A stretch of 64,000 nt of DNA. Source: Blastocatellia bacterium UBA7656. Lineage in GTDB: Bacteria; Acidobacteriota; Blastocatellia; UBA7656. The stretch is from positions 1-64,000 of the forward strand of contig DLHY01000124.1 in assembly GCA_002483445.1 (NCBI GenBank), given 5' to 3'. The position numbers were made by a program, and so were the translations under genes. The notes below the pieces were generated by a model that saw only the letters and a list, made by a program, of their open reading frames with translations, was not told where the DNA came from and did not search any database. This document shows positions 47,936-56,644 of the stretch, in pieces; position 1 is the stretch's first letter; every line of letters starts with the position of its first letter.

Positions 47936-49951
47936 TTAGTTTTTGTGTGTTATCTGTGCGACGTAAACTTCAAAGTTCCCGTCGCGCTGTGACGAGAACG
48001 CAATGCGACTTCCATCCGGCGACCAACTCGGCGTGCTCACTTTGTCCGGTGTGTTCGTCACTCTTTCCAATGCGCTGCCATCGGTGTTCATTCGGTAAAC
48101 ATATTCCTGTCCGTTTTCACGAATAGACACGAAGGCGATTTGCTTTCCATCCGCTGACCAATCCGGGCAAAAGTCATGGCCGCGATTTTCAGTCAGTCGC
48201 TTGATGTCGTTGCCATCGGCGTTCATCACATAAATTTCGTCGTCGTCGTCGTTGCTGTCACGGCGCGAAAAGAAAGTGAGGCGTCTGCCATCCGGCGACC
48301 AGCGCGACCACACGTCGCGGTGCGCATGATTCGTCAACGGCGTTTGTTGCGAGCCGTCCGCATTCATCACGAAGATGTCGAGGTTGCCATTGCGATTCGA
48401 GGTGAAGGTGATTTTCGTCCCGTCCGGCGACAGGTCGGGAAAGATGTCATCGCCGGCATTGCTGGTCAGCCTCGTTTGCCGCGAGCCATCGGCGTTCATC
48501 AGATAAATCTCTTCGTTGCCGTCACGCTTGCTCTGAAAAATGAGTTGCTTGCCATCACGACTCCAGGCTGGATTTCGATCAGCGGCTGAGTTCGTAGTCA
48601 GTCGCCTCTGCCCTGAGCCATCCGCGTTCATCACATAAATCTCGAAGTTGCCGTCGCGGTCGCTGACGAAAGCGATGCGTTTGCCATCGGGAGACCACGC
48701 AGGGTCACGATCTGCCGCAGCATGACGCGAGAGATTCGCTTCGCGCTTTTCCTCGCGCACAACGCGGGCAAAAAAGCCGCCCGTCGCATACTGCCCGCCG
48801 CGCACGCGCACCAACACTTGATTGACGTCCGGCGCGAGCCGTATGTAGGCATACTCCGGCGGATGTTTCGGACTTTTGCCGAAGTCGTGCCAGGCGAACT
48901 GATCGCGGTCGAAGTAACCTTCAAACTTGCCGTTGCGCCAAACCGCAAGGTTATCGGCGGTGCTGAATTGCAGCGTTGCCGTTTCGCTTGCTTCTACTCG
49001 AATCGTCGTAGCGAAGTAGGCTACTGTGCGGCTGCCTGTGTATTCCGTCACTTGACCTGTCACTACTGCGCCGCGCGAATCGGTAGCGAATCTGCGCCAG
49101 TGATTCATGGCTCCCTGATCGCTCACTGCTGCAACAGCAACCGGTGATGGTGCGGCTTCGATCTCCGGCATGGCCTTAGTCAACGGGCCGAGAACCCCCC
49201 AATCTGTAACCAGATTCTCCGGCTGATAGTTGATTCCGGCAGGCAGGCGCGGGCCGCGATAACTCAACTGCGCAAGAGCCGTGACGCGAATGTTGTCAAT
49301 CCAGACCGCGCCGCCGACTTCACGCGGCTTGAAGCCCGCTTTGCCTGTGTCGCCTTCGTATAGGTCGAACGTCACTTTCGGAGTTTGCAAATCGCCGACA
49401 TAGAAATGGCAAATCCGATCGACAACCTCAGCCGCAAACCGCTGCCATTGCTGTGTGCGGATGGCCGAGTCGCCTTTCAATGCAGTGCGATACTCTTCAT
49501 ACAAAGCGCGGGACGGGTTCCAGTCACGGCGCGGGTTGACGCGAATGTAACTCTCGTTGCCCTTGATGTAGATGCTGCCGAGGTCAACACGCCGAGCGCT
49601 CTCCTTGTAGTGGTAGATCAGCCCCAGATAATTATCCTGCTCGTCGGGAAACAGCACTTCGCCTTCGATACGATAACCGCGCCACTCGGCAGAACCGCGT
49701 ATCAGGGCATAGACCCTGGCGCCGCCGGGCGCGAGCCGCATGACTTTGCCGTGTTCAGTCTGGCCCGAATCAATGCGGGTGATCGCTTTCGGATCGTTGA
49801 TTTCCCATCGCGTCAGGCCCGCTTCGAAATCATCGCGGAAAAGTTCGGCGGACTTCGTTGATGCGGTCTTGCTCTCAACAAAGCCGGGATTTGCTATCAG
49901 CAACGTGCATAGCAGTAACCATGATCCGTGTTGCGCGAATCGTCTTTTCAT
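47936..49951 (-). CDS. Exported LamG-like plus PD40 beta-propeller protein
   Basis: 671 residues with a signal peptide (1-28). The N-terminal third is a concanavalin/LamG-like sandwich ([39 protein letters not shown]). A middle beta domain covers about 240-400. The C-terminal ~270 residues hold at least five PD40/TolB blades of the form [28 protein letters not shown]. Propellers of this kind bind proteins or glycans. The gene lies 12 bases before the ADOP at 47923. Its start codon overlaps the stop of a 41-codon hybrid remnant (ATGA). Confidence 0.88.
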   Translation of the reverse strand: MKRRFAQHGSWLLLCTLLIANPGFVESKTASTKSAELFRDDFEAGLTRWEINDPKAITRIDSGQTEHGKVMRLAPGGARVYALIRGSAEWRGYRIEGEVLFPDEQDNYLGLIYHYKESARRVDLGSIYIKGNESYIRVNPRRDWNPSRALYEEYRTALKGDSAIRTQQWQRFAAEVVDRICHFYVGDLQTPKVTFDLYEGDTGKAGFKPREVGGAVWIDNIRVTALAQLSYRGPRLPAGINYQPENLVTDWGVLGPLTKAMPEIEAAPSPVAVAAVSDQGAMNHWRRFATDSRGAVVTGQVTEYTGSRTVAYFATTIRVEASETATLQFSTADNLAVWRNGKFEGYFDRDQFAWHDFGKSPKHPPEYAYIRLAPDVNQVLVRVRGGQYATGGFFARVVREEKREANLSRHAAADRDPAWSPDGKRIAFVSDRDGNFEIYVMNADGSGQRRLTTNSAADRNPAWSRDGKQLIFQSKRDGNEEIYLMNADGSRQTRLTSNAGDDIFPDLSPDGTKITFTSNRNGNLDIFVMNADGSQQTPLTNHAHRDVWSRWSPDGRRLTFFSRRDSNDDDDEIYVMNADGNDIKRLTENRGHDFCPDWSADGKQIAFVSIRENGQEYVYRMNTDGSALERVTNTPDKVSTPSWSPDGSRIAFSSQRDGNFEVYVAQITHKN

Positions 49952-50073
49952 TCCATCTCCTTCTCGTGCGTCGCACGCAGATTGGCAAAATGCGCGACGG
50001 CGCCAGGGTCGGCGGTGTGCGCCAACAGATAGTGAATGGCTTGTCTCGATCTGCGGATACTTTGCCTTTTCAA
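49948..50073 (-). pseudogene. 41-codon hybrid remnant (M23 leader plus serine-hydrolase scrap)
   Basis: From TTG 50073 the frame reads [21 protein letters not shown]. Its first residues and its leader (GCAGGAGAATGAATTG) copy those of the M23 gene at 52918, while [10 protein letters not shown] matches IHHLLTHTAG of the serine hydrolase at 50376. The frame ends in an ATGA overlap with the next gene, so it could still be translated. It is best explained as debris of two deleted genes. Confidence 0.6.
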
Positions 50074-50097
50074 TTCATTCTCCTGCGATGGGCTTGA

Positions 50098-50280
50098 TTA
50101 CTGCTTTTTTCGGAACTTGCCGCGATACATCTGCCATTCGGCTTCCGGCCCGATGGTCTCGTAGGCAGACCAGGAAAATGCCCCATCTTCAAACTCGATA
50201 TGCAGCCGGTCGCTCAAAGGCGTTTCCCGCCCTTGATGGTTAAGGGTGAAGTACTCACATCTTTTTCCAATTGAAATTCC
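50098..50280 (-). pseudogene. C-terminal scrap of an unidentified protein
   Basis: A protein-like frame ends at the TAA in 50098-50100 and reads ...YFTLNHQGRETPLSDRL, HIEFEDGAFSWSAYETIG, PEAEWQMYRGKFRKKQ. It has no start and no recognised family. It lies between two other gene scraps in a 424-base stretch (49952-50375) without an intact gene. Confidence 0.5.
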
Positions 50281-50285
50281 GACGA

Positions 50286-50368
50286 CTATTGTTTTTGACC
50301 AACTGCCGCCCTTTCCACCAACTCCGAAACATTGCCGAACGGGTCTTCAAAAACGACCGTCCCTTTTC
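50286..50368 (-). pseudogene. C-terminal scrap of a VOC/glyoxalase domain
   Basis: The frame TVVFEDPFGNVSELVERAA ending in TAG (50286-50288) closely matches PVVFADPFGNVSELVEAAT in the VOC domain of the protein at 53191-54936, also at DNA level. Everything upstream is gone, replaced by the end of the serine hydrolase gene. Confidence 0.75.
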
Positions 50369-50375
50369 TTTCGTC

Positions 50376-51731
50376 TTACTTGAGACGCTTGCCCGTAGTT
50401 ACTCGTCCCGCGCCTTGATCGAGAATCGCCTCTACGAGCTCGCCTTTCTCGTCTTTCTTGAAAGTGACGGTGGTTGGACGCGCGCGCATGAAGAACACCG
50501 TGTCGGATTCGGGGAACAACACGGCGCGCGTCTGGCCTTGCCAGATCAGCCGGTCGCCTTCTTTTGAGACCGTGGCGGTGTTGCCCTCGAACTGATATTT
50601 GCCGGCGTAAGCGTCATAAAGGCGCGGATCAACTTTGGCGATGACGCGCACTTTCGGGACTTCGTATTTTTCGCCGAAGACAATCGCGGCCAGGTCGCGC
50701 ATGGTGGCCTGCCGGTCAGCCGATTCCAGATTGCTCAGAACGATGATGCAAACATCGTCGTCCACGAAGCGCTGGATGATAGTGCGGAAACCTTGCACGC
50801 CGCCGGTGTGCGTGATGACTTTGCGCTTGAAGAGCGTTTCCACAAACCAGCCGTAGGCGTAATTGTCTTTGAAGGGCGTGAAGAGTTTGTCGAGCGTGGT
50901 GCGTTTGACCAGTTTTTCGGTGTACAGCGCGCGATCCCACAAGTACATGTCCTCGATGGTCGAGTACAAACTGCCGCCGCCCATCGTGTGCGTCATATCC
51001 ATGAACTCGGCGTTGACCAGCCCGTTGTCGGTCATTGCGTAGCCAGCCGCGCGATTCGGAATCAATTCCCGGTAAGTATCCGAACCGCTGTTTTTCATGC
51101 CGAGCGGCTGAAAGATGTTTTCGCGGAGAAATTGGTCATAACTCTTGCCGGAAACCTTTTCGATCAGATAGCCCAACAGGATGTAGCCTGAATTGCTGTA
51201 GCGATGCCGTTCGCCCGACGCGAAATCCAAAGGCTTGTCTTTGAACAGCGCGATGGTTTTCTCAAACGTCGTCGGCTGTGTGTAGCGTTGCCTGAATTCA
51301 GGGATCGCCAGCAATTCCGGGATGCCGGCGGTGTGCGTCAACAGATGATGAATCGTGAACTGGTCGCCTTTGGGATAGTCGGGCAGGTATTTGCTGAGCG
51401 GGTCGTTGACGTTGAGTTGCCCGCGTTCGTGCAACTGCATAATCGCCAGGGCCGTGAACGGCTTGGAATTGGAGGCGAGGCGGAATTTCGTCTGCGGCGT
51501 GACCGGCGCATTATGCTCGAAATTCGCCATGCCGTAGCCCTTGCTGACTATCGCTTTGCCTTTTTGCGCGATCAGCACCGCGCCGTTGAAGCGTTCGTTT
51601 TTCAGGTGCGCGTTGAGCAGTTCATCAACTTTGGCCGCAATGTCCTGCGCTGCGCCAACGCTGCTGAGTAGCAAAACCCATAGGGCGACGTTGATGAACT
51701 GTTTCCCTCTGCGATTATTTTGCGTGTTCAA
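50376..51731 (-). CDS. Exported class C beta-lactamase-like serine hydrolase, TTG start
   Basis: About 451 residues from TTG 51731, six bases after AGGAG (51738-51742). A signal segment (about 8-28) is followed by the beta-lactamase/PBP fold. The S-x-x-K motif is RLASNSKPF, Y-x-N is YSNSGYILLGYL, and a HTGGVQGF loop takes the place of K-T-G. A C-terminal ~100-residue beta domain (about 340-450) is common in the DUF3471-type family. Such enzymes include D-aminopeptidases, esterases and peptidoglycan peptidases; true beta-lactamase activity is unlikely. The substrate is unknown. It is related to the protein at 55027. Confidence 0.88.
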   Translation of the reverse strand: MNTQNNRRGKQFINVALWVLLLSSVGAAQDIAAKVDELLNAHLKNERFNGAVLIAQKGKAIVSKGYGMANFEHNAPVTPQTKFRLASNSKPFTALAIMQLHERGQLNVNDPLSKYLPDYPKGDQFTIHHLLTHTAGIPELLAIPEFRQRYTQPTTFEKTIALFKDKPLDFASGERHRYSNSGYILLGYLIEKVSGKSYDQFLRENIFQPLGMKNSGSDTYRELIPNRAAGYAMTDNGLVNAEFMDMTHTMGGGSLYSTIEDMYLWDRALYTEKLVKRTTLDKLFTPFKDNYAYGWFVETLFKRKVITHTGGVQGFRTIIQRFVDDDVCIIVLSNLESADRQATMRDLAAIVFGEKYEVPKVRVIAKVDPRLYDAYAGKYQFEGNTATVSKEGDRLIWQGQTRAVLFPESDTVFFMRARPTTVTFKKDEKGELVEAILDQGAGRVTTGKRLK

Positions 51732-51737
51732 TTCATG

Positions 51738-51742
51738 CTCCT
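51738..51742 (-). promoter_or_regulatory. Shine-Dalgarno AGGAG deciding a TTG start
   Basis: AGGAG on the minus strand lies six bases before TTG 51731. An out-of-frame ATG between them meets a stop after two codons. Confidence 0.65.
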
Positions 51743-51802
51743 TTTTTCCTTGTTTTGCCTTTCCTACTTGAGTGGGCAAGAGCGACATCCCGCTTCACCC
51801 GA

Positions 51803-52918
51803 TTAACGACGCGGCGCTGAAGTAACAATCCAACCAGGAGCAAGGGAGCCGTTTTCGCTGCGACGGCTGCCGACACGATGAAAGCCGACAAAGTGCGCAG
51901 GCAGTCCGTCCGCATCAAAAATGTCCGAGTTGTTTCTGAGTTCGTAATGCAGATGAACCAAGGTAGACCCCATCCCGGAACGGCTCACCTTTCCAATCAC
52001 TTGTCCTTGTTTGACTCTTTCTCCTGCTTTCACACTCAATGTCCCTTGCTGAAAATGCGCCAACAGACTGTATTCACTATTCCCGTGGTCAATGACGACG
52101 TGATTGCCGATCATCAGCGTCGGTTGTTTTTGCAGTCGGCTTGGATCGAAGGGGATGTCATCAGGCAAATCGCCGATTACTGCAACCACAACTCCTGCAG
52201 CGGGAGCCACAACCGGAAAGCCAAAGCCGACCCAGTTTTCTTTCTTTGCCAGTCCGCCATGAAACGCCTCGCCCTTTTCATCCAGCACGACCAGATCCAA
52301 AGCGTATCGCTGGCTGTTGCGGCGAATGCCCAGAACATCCCGATTGAAAGAATCGGTCAGATCCACACGACGATGGTGCGAGTAGTAATCCGTGCCTTCG
52401 TAGGCCCACACCCGCGCACCCGCCAGCGGCAGAATCAGGCGCGTCTTCTGGATATATTCAATCGGCTTGACCTCAACGCTGACTTTGGCGGGACTGCTGC
52501 CGGGCGCGCCGAAGCTGAACTCGTAGCGCAGCCAGATGACCGGCACGGCTGTATCAAGCTGAAAAAATGGATTGAAGATCGTTAGCGGCTTGCCCGGTTC
52601 CAAGTGCCGTTTTCCCAGCACCTCTATCGCCGGACGGGTGCCGTTGCTATCGAGTTTTTTCCAAAGGAGCAACCGCCCTGATTGGTCGTAGCCTCGCATA
52701 TGAATTTGTAGCAACTCCATCGAAACATTGGTCTTATTCACCATCTGAAAATCACAGTGCAGTCGTTGTGTCTCGCCTGCACGTTCAACATAGACCGGAT
52801 CAGGATTGACGCGAACGCTCACGGAAGCAGGCTGTGCCGTGCCAGCAGCAAGCGAAAACAAAAGCAGCAAGACACTGCTCATAAAGGATTCCAGGATGCG
52901 GTTACTTTGTCGTTTCAA
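51803..52918 (-). CDS. Exported M23 family metallopeptidase, TTG start
   Basis: 371 residues with a signal peptide (about 10-29). The N-terminal ~150 residues form a beta sandwich of unknown family. The C-terminal M23 (LytM) domain has HVVIDHGNSEYSLLAHF with active-site H287 and the HLHYE motif (H322, H324). The first zinc motif HxxxD is altered: it reads R204-Y-A-L-D208, so the histidine is missing and only the aspartate remains. Zinc binding may be partial or use another residue. M23 enzymes cut peptidoglycan cross-bridges or act as regulators of other cell-wall enzymes. TTG 52918 lies seven bases after AGGAG (52926-52930). Confidence 0.87.
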   Translation of the reverse strand: MKRQSNRILESFMSSVLLLLFSLAAGTAQPASVSVRVNPDPVYVERAGETQRLHCDFQMVNKTNVSMELLQIHMRGYDQSGRLLLWKKLDSNGTRPAIEVLGKRHLEPGKPLTIFNPFFQLDTAVPVIWLRYEFSFGAPGSSPAKVSVEVKPIEYIQKTRLILPLAGARVWAYEGTDYYSHHRRVDLTDSFNRDVLGIRRNSQRYALDLVVLDEKGEAFHGGLAKKENWVGFGFPVVAPAAGVVVAVIGDLPDDIPFDPSRLQKQPTLMIGNHVVIDHGNSEYSLLAHFQQGTLSVKAGERVKQGQVIGKVSRSGMGSTLVHLHYELRNNSDIFDADGLPAHFVGFHRVGSRRSENGSLAPGWIVTSAPRR

Positions 52919-52925
52919 TTCGATT

Positions 52926-52930
52926 CTCCT
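52926..52930 (-). promoter_or_regulatory. Shine-Dalgarno AGGAG deciding a TTG start
   Basis: AGGAG on the minus strand lies seven bases before TTG 52918. The same leader is copied at the remnant starting at 50073. Confidence 0.65.
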
Positions 52931-52960
52931 GTGACAGGCTTGCTTACTGCTTTTCAGAGT

Positions 52961-53187
52961 TCAGTGTTTGTGCGAAGTTGTTTTCGCGTGTTCATTGAGT
53001 TGTTTCTTGTATTCCTCAAGCGGCGGCAGCCCGACTTCTTTGCGCCGCTGGTCAACCGTGGCCGTATCTGCGATTGGGCGCGGCACAAGCTCGCCTTTTT
53101 CGAGCGTGAATTGCGTGCCGTAAAGTTGTTCCTTACCGGTGTTGACCAACGCACTGTCCCTCAGACAGGCGAGGTGCTGGGCAGACA
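52961..53187 (-). pseudogene. C-terminal fragment of a DUF6624 protein
   Basis: The frame reads LACLRDSALVNTGKEQLYGTQF, in two overlapping phrases, then PRPIADTATVDQRRKEVGLPPLEEY. This matches the end of DUF6624 proteins (YGTQF, PIED, VDERRxxVGLxPL). The N-terminal half is missing and the fragment begins right at the 3' end of the upstream gene (stop at 53191). An ATG at 53218 inside that gene could start an 85-residue product, but the domain would be incomplete. Confidence 0.7.
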
Positions 53188-53190
53188 GTG

Positions 53191-54936
53191 TTACAACTGC
53201 TTGAGCCACACCTCCCAATCGGCTTGCAGCTTGGGCAAAGTTTCGGGCAACCCGTAACGCTTGCCTTCAGCGGCCAGCCAGTCATCAATTGATTTGCCGC
53301 TCTTCAAGGTATCGGTGATGCTGCGCAGGACTTTCGGGTCAGGGCTCTTTTGAAACAGGTAATCGAGCCAGCCGCGACACTGCGCGTAAAACATCATCAT
53401 GGCTTGTTGGCTTTGTGGATCTGGTTTGAGATTGATGGCCGAAGTCGCTTCGCCACGCGCGCGCGCTTCCTGCATACGCTTGACGATTTCCTGCATCTGG
53501 GCCGGATCGAGGCCGGGATGCTTCATCGTGAACAATTCGCCGAGCGGTTTAATCAGCTTGGAGGCGTCACTGCTTGCCAATGACCGTTTCAACGTCTCGC
53601 GGCGGTTCACTGTGAGCATTTCGTTTTCGAGCAGAATTGCGGCGACTTCATCCAGCCAATCCGGCGCGCCGCCGCCGTAATGAAGCCCGGTTCTGCCGGG
53701 AGTCCCGGCCCACAACGCATTCACGAACCAGCCGTGACCGATTTCGTGCGCCAGCGTGCCAAAGGCTTTCTCTTCGCCCCCCACTTGCTCCGCCATTTGG
53801 CTGACCGGCAAGGGAAGCGCCCACACGGCTCCGCCGCCTGTGATCGCATTGCGCTGTTCGGCGCTCAGGCTCGCCCCGTCAAACACGGCGACGAGCGGCG
53901 GCGCACTGCCGAAGTGGCGCGTGAAGCTTTGCGCCGCTCCCTCGATGGCCTGCAACATCTTCGGCGCGAGCGCCGTGTTGCCGGTGTAGACCCAGGCAAC
54001 TCGATTGGAGAAAGGCTGGACGCCCTCTGCCCCAGGCAATGGAGGAGGCGCTTGCGGTTTCACAGTTTCGCTTTGTGTTGGTTTCTGATTCGTCACAGTC
54101 GCCGCTTCCACCAACTCCGAAACATTGCCGAAAGGGTCTGCAAACACAACCGGCCCTTGTTCGCTGAGCAGTTTGACGCCGCGCTGCTTCAAGGCTGCTG
54201 CTGCGGCTTTGAGGTCTGGCGTTTCAAAGACGACCGTGTGCGACGACCACACCTTCGGATAGCCGCTCCGCACCGCCTGTGTCTCGCCGGAACGGTAATG
54301 CAGCATAAACGCGAAGCTCTTATCCGCGTGACCCAGCGGCAGATCGAGCGGCAGGAAGCGGTCGGTCAATTCCACCAAGCCAAGCTGCTTTGCATAAAAA
54401 CTCCGCGCGCCATCCATTTCAGGAATGTAGAAGCCGAAGTTATAGAGTTTCGGTTCTTTGAAGGTCGGGACGTTACTGACCGTCACGTGAATGAGCGACA
54501 AACGTCCGCCAAACGGGTCTTTGATGGCGGTCGAAAAGCCAATGCCTTCTTTGCGCTTTTCCGGCGTGAGGAATTCGACGCCGCGCGCTGTCAACGAGGC
54601 AATGGCTTGATCCAGATCGTTGACTTGCAGCGTGAATGACACGCGCGTGTCTGCCGGACCGGGCGGTTGCAGCTTTTTGACTTGCCGCAACGAGAGCTTG
54701 ATGCGCCCGCTGGTCTTCAAAAAAACTTCGCGCGGATAATCCTGACGCGATTCGATTTCGAAGCCGAGCTTGTCGCAGTAAAACACGATAGCTTTGTCCA
54801 TGTCGTCTACGTTGATCTTCAAGCCGTGCGTGCGCAGCGCGAGCGGCGCATCGGTTTGTGCAACACCAGTCGTGAGGCCATAAACGAAAAGCGACATGGC
54901 GCACAGTATGCTGATACAAAACAAGCCACGTTTCAT
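53191..54936 (-). CDS. Exported VOC-VOC-HEXXH peptidase fusion
   Basis: 581 residues with a signal peptide (1-27). Two VOC/glyoxalase domains cover about 36-150 (HGLKINVDDMDKAIVFYCDKLGFE) and 162-280 (GFYIPEMDGARSFYAKQLGLVEL, ADPFGNVSELVE). A Pro/Gln-rich linker follows. The C-terminal part (about 308-581) has H397-E-I-G-H401 and, 29 residues on, E430 in DWLDE. That is the gluzincin zinc pattern, so it is probably a metallopeptidase. VOC domains bind small molecules or metals in dioxygenases, glyoxalases and drug-binding proteins; metal ligands in these two are not obvious. Fusion of tandem VOC domains to an exported zinc peptidase is unusual. AAGGAG precedes ATG 54936. It lies between peptidoglycan-peptidase-like genes. 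Confidence 0.85.
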   Translation of the reverse strand: MKRGLFCISILCAMSLFVYGLTTGVAQTDAPLALRTHGLKINVDDMDKAIVFYCDKLGFEIESRQDYPREVFLKTSGRIKLSLRQVKKLQPPGPADTRVSFTLQVNDLDQAIASLTARGVEFLTPEKRKEGIGFSTAIKDPFGGRLSLIHVTVSNVPTFKEPKLYNFGFYIPEMDGARSFYAKQLGLVELTDRFLPLDLPLGHADKSFAFMLHYRSGETQAVRSGYPKVWSSHTVVFETPDLKAAAAALKQRGVKLLSEQGPVVFADPFGNVSELVEAATVTNQKPTQSETVKPQAPPPLPGAEGVQPFSNRVAWVYTGNTALAPKMLQAIEGAAQSFTRHFGSAPPLVAVFDGASLSAEQRNAITGGGAVWALPLPVSQMAEQVGGEEKAFGTLAHEIGHGWFVNALWAGTPGRTGLHYGGGAPDWLDEVAAILLENEMLTVNRRETLKRSLASSDASKLIKPLGELFTMKHPGLDPAQMQEIVKRMQEARARGEATSAINLKPDPQSQQAMMMFYAQCRGWLDYLFQKSPDPKVLRSITDTLKSGKSIDDWLAAEGKRYGLPETLPKLQADWEVWLKQL

Positions 54937-55026
54937 CTGAATAATCTCTCCTTCGGAAAATCTAGTAGTTCACCTTTGCGGTTGTTACAGAACAGCCGAG
55001 CTTTAAGCCTTACCAATCGCATTGCC

Positions 55027-56598
55027 TCACCGCCACCCCGTAATCAGCTTGACGACGTTTTTGCGCAGATCATCATACGCGCCGTTGTCCTGATTGTTGA
55101 ACATCACCACTGTAATATCTTCACCGGGGAAGTAGCGAAAGGCGAAGTTGATGCCGCTTGCGATGCCGCCGTGACCGAACGAGCGCACGTTGCCTTTGTT
55201 GCCGATCTCGAAACCATAGCCGTAATCCATCTCCGCATTGACGACCCTCGTCTTCGAGGTTGTCATCATCGTCAGGCTGTCTTTCGAAACCAGCTTTCCG
55301 CCAACCATGCCGCGAGCGAACTTCAACATATCGCGCACATTCGAATAGCACCCGCCAGCCGACGTGCCGCGCGCTCCGTGATCGGCGACTTCCCAACCCT
55401 GCGCGCCTCGCTTGAGAAGCTCCGCCAGATTCGCCGCCGAGCCGTCCCGCAAATAAAAATCGGTCATCGTCATCTGGAGCGGTTCGGCGATGTGCTTGCG
55501 GATGTAGCTGTAGTAATCCATCCGGCTGACCTTCTCAATAATGAGTCCGGCGAGGATGAAATTGGAATTGCTGTACTCGAACTTCGCACCCGGCTCGAAT
55601 GCGGTGCCGACCTTATAGACCCACGGCAGCATCTGTTTCACATCCGTGATTTGCTTCCAGTTCTTCTCGTATTCATCGGTCCAGTACTCCTTCACACCGG
55701 AAGTATGTGACAGCAGATGGTGAATCGTGGCTTTTTTTGCAAAGGCGGCGTTGGGAAAATCGGGAAAGTATTTGCTGATCGGATCGGAATAACTGAGCTT
55801 GCCCTTCTCAGCCAGTTGCGCAATGGCCAGAGCGGTGAACATTTTGCTGCCGCTGGCCATGCTGAAGCGCGTCGCTTCGCTGATTTTCGTCGCGCGACGG
55901 GCGTCGGCAAAACCAAAGACGCGCTCGTAGATGATTTTGTCGCCCTGCGCGATCAGGACGCTGCCTGCAAGGTCGTTGTCGGCAATCAGCTTGTCGATAT
56001 AACCATTGAGCCAATCAAGTGTGTAACGGTCGGTAATCGCGCCGTTGGGTAAAGCAATTGGCTCGGCGACATCAGCGATAAAAGCCACCTCTTTAATTTT
56101 GTGCGGCGGATTCTCTTCGAGGCGAAGCTGAAAATCCTTCCAGCCTTGCGCGCCTTTGGCTTTGGCATAAACGTGCAGGATGCGGCTAATGCGTTCGCCG
56201 ATTTTGGTTTCCATCATTTCCGAGTGGTGATATTCCAACGCGCCGAAATTCTGGCGCAATCTGGCAAACAGCCCGACCAGTCGCGCTTCGCCGACCGTTT
56301 GCACGAACGCTTGCGCGAAGACTTCCTGCACGGCTTTCGCGTGGGCTTCAGGCGTATCGGCGTTGACCGCGCGGATGAAAATTGCGCCGTAGTTTTCAAT
56401 GCGCTCTCGGTCGGCCTGCGCAAGAGTTTGCGCGAAAGCGTTCGCCTCCTCAGTTGCGTGAGGTTCACGGCTCTCCGAAAGATTTTCGGCAACCGATTTA
56501 TTTGCTTCTGCTTTCTTATTCTCGCTGACAAGCGCGAAGCCAAGAACTACGGACACAAAACAAATTCCAGTCAAAGCCAGTCTCTTCGTTTTTGACAT
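55027..56598 (-). CDS. Exported class C beta-lactamase-like serine hydrolase
   Basis: 523 residues from ATG 56598, eight bases after AGGAG; ATG 56664 would add a leader read from the neighbouring gene. A signal peptide (1-20) is followed by an N-terminal domain (about 40-175) of unknown family (ALAQADRERIENYGAIF reads as helical). The serine-hydrolase domain then has S-x-x-K in MASGSKMFTAL, Y-x-N in YSNSNFILAGLI and HGGIASG as the K-T-G equivalent. It is a paralogue of the protein at 50376 but has an extra N-terminal domain instead of a C-terminal one. The substrate is unknown. Confidence 0.88.
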   Translation of the reverse strand: MSKTKRLALTGICFVSVVLGFALVSENKKAEANKSVAENLSESREPHATEEANAFAQTLAQADRERIENYGAIFIRAVNADTPEAHAKAVQEVFAQAFVQTVGEARLVGLFARLRQNFGALEYHHSEMMETKIGERISRILHVYAKAKGAQGWKDFQLRLEENPPHKIKEVAFIADVAEPIALPNGAITDRYTLDWLNGYIDKLIADNDLAGSVLIAQGDKIIYERVFGFADARRATKISEATRFSMASGSKMFTALAIAQLAEKGKLSYSDPISKYFPDFPNAAFAKKATIHHLLSHTSGVKEYWTDEYEKNWKQITDVKQMLPWVYKVGTAFEPGAKFEYSNSNFILAGLIIEKVSRMDYYSYIRKHIAEPLQMTMTDFYLRDGSAANLAELLKRGAQGWEVADHGARGTSAGGCYSNVRDMLKFARGMVGGKLVSKDSLTMMTTSKTRVVNAEMDYGYGFEIGNKGNVRSFGHGGIASGINFAFRYFPGEDITVVMFNNQDNGAYDDLRKNVVKLITGWR

Positions 56599-56644
56599 TC
56601 TTGGTTCTCCTGAAAACATAATAGCCTTTCTGATTTCCCGGCAA

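Noticed and set aside
52961..53218. Intact 85-residue gene
   Set aside because: Only the C-terminal part of DUF6624 is present and the first residues come from the end of the upstream gene, so I call it a fragment.
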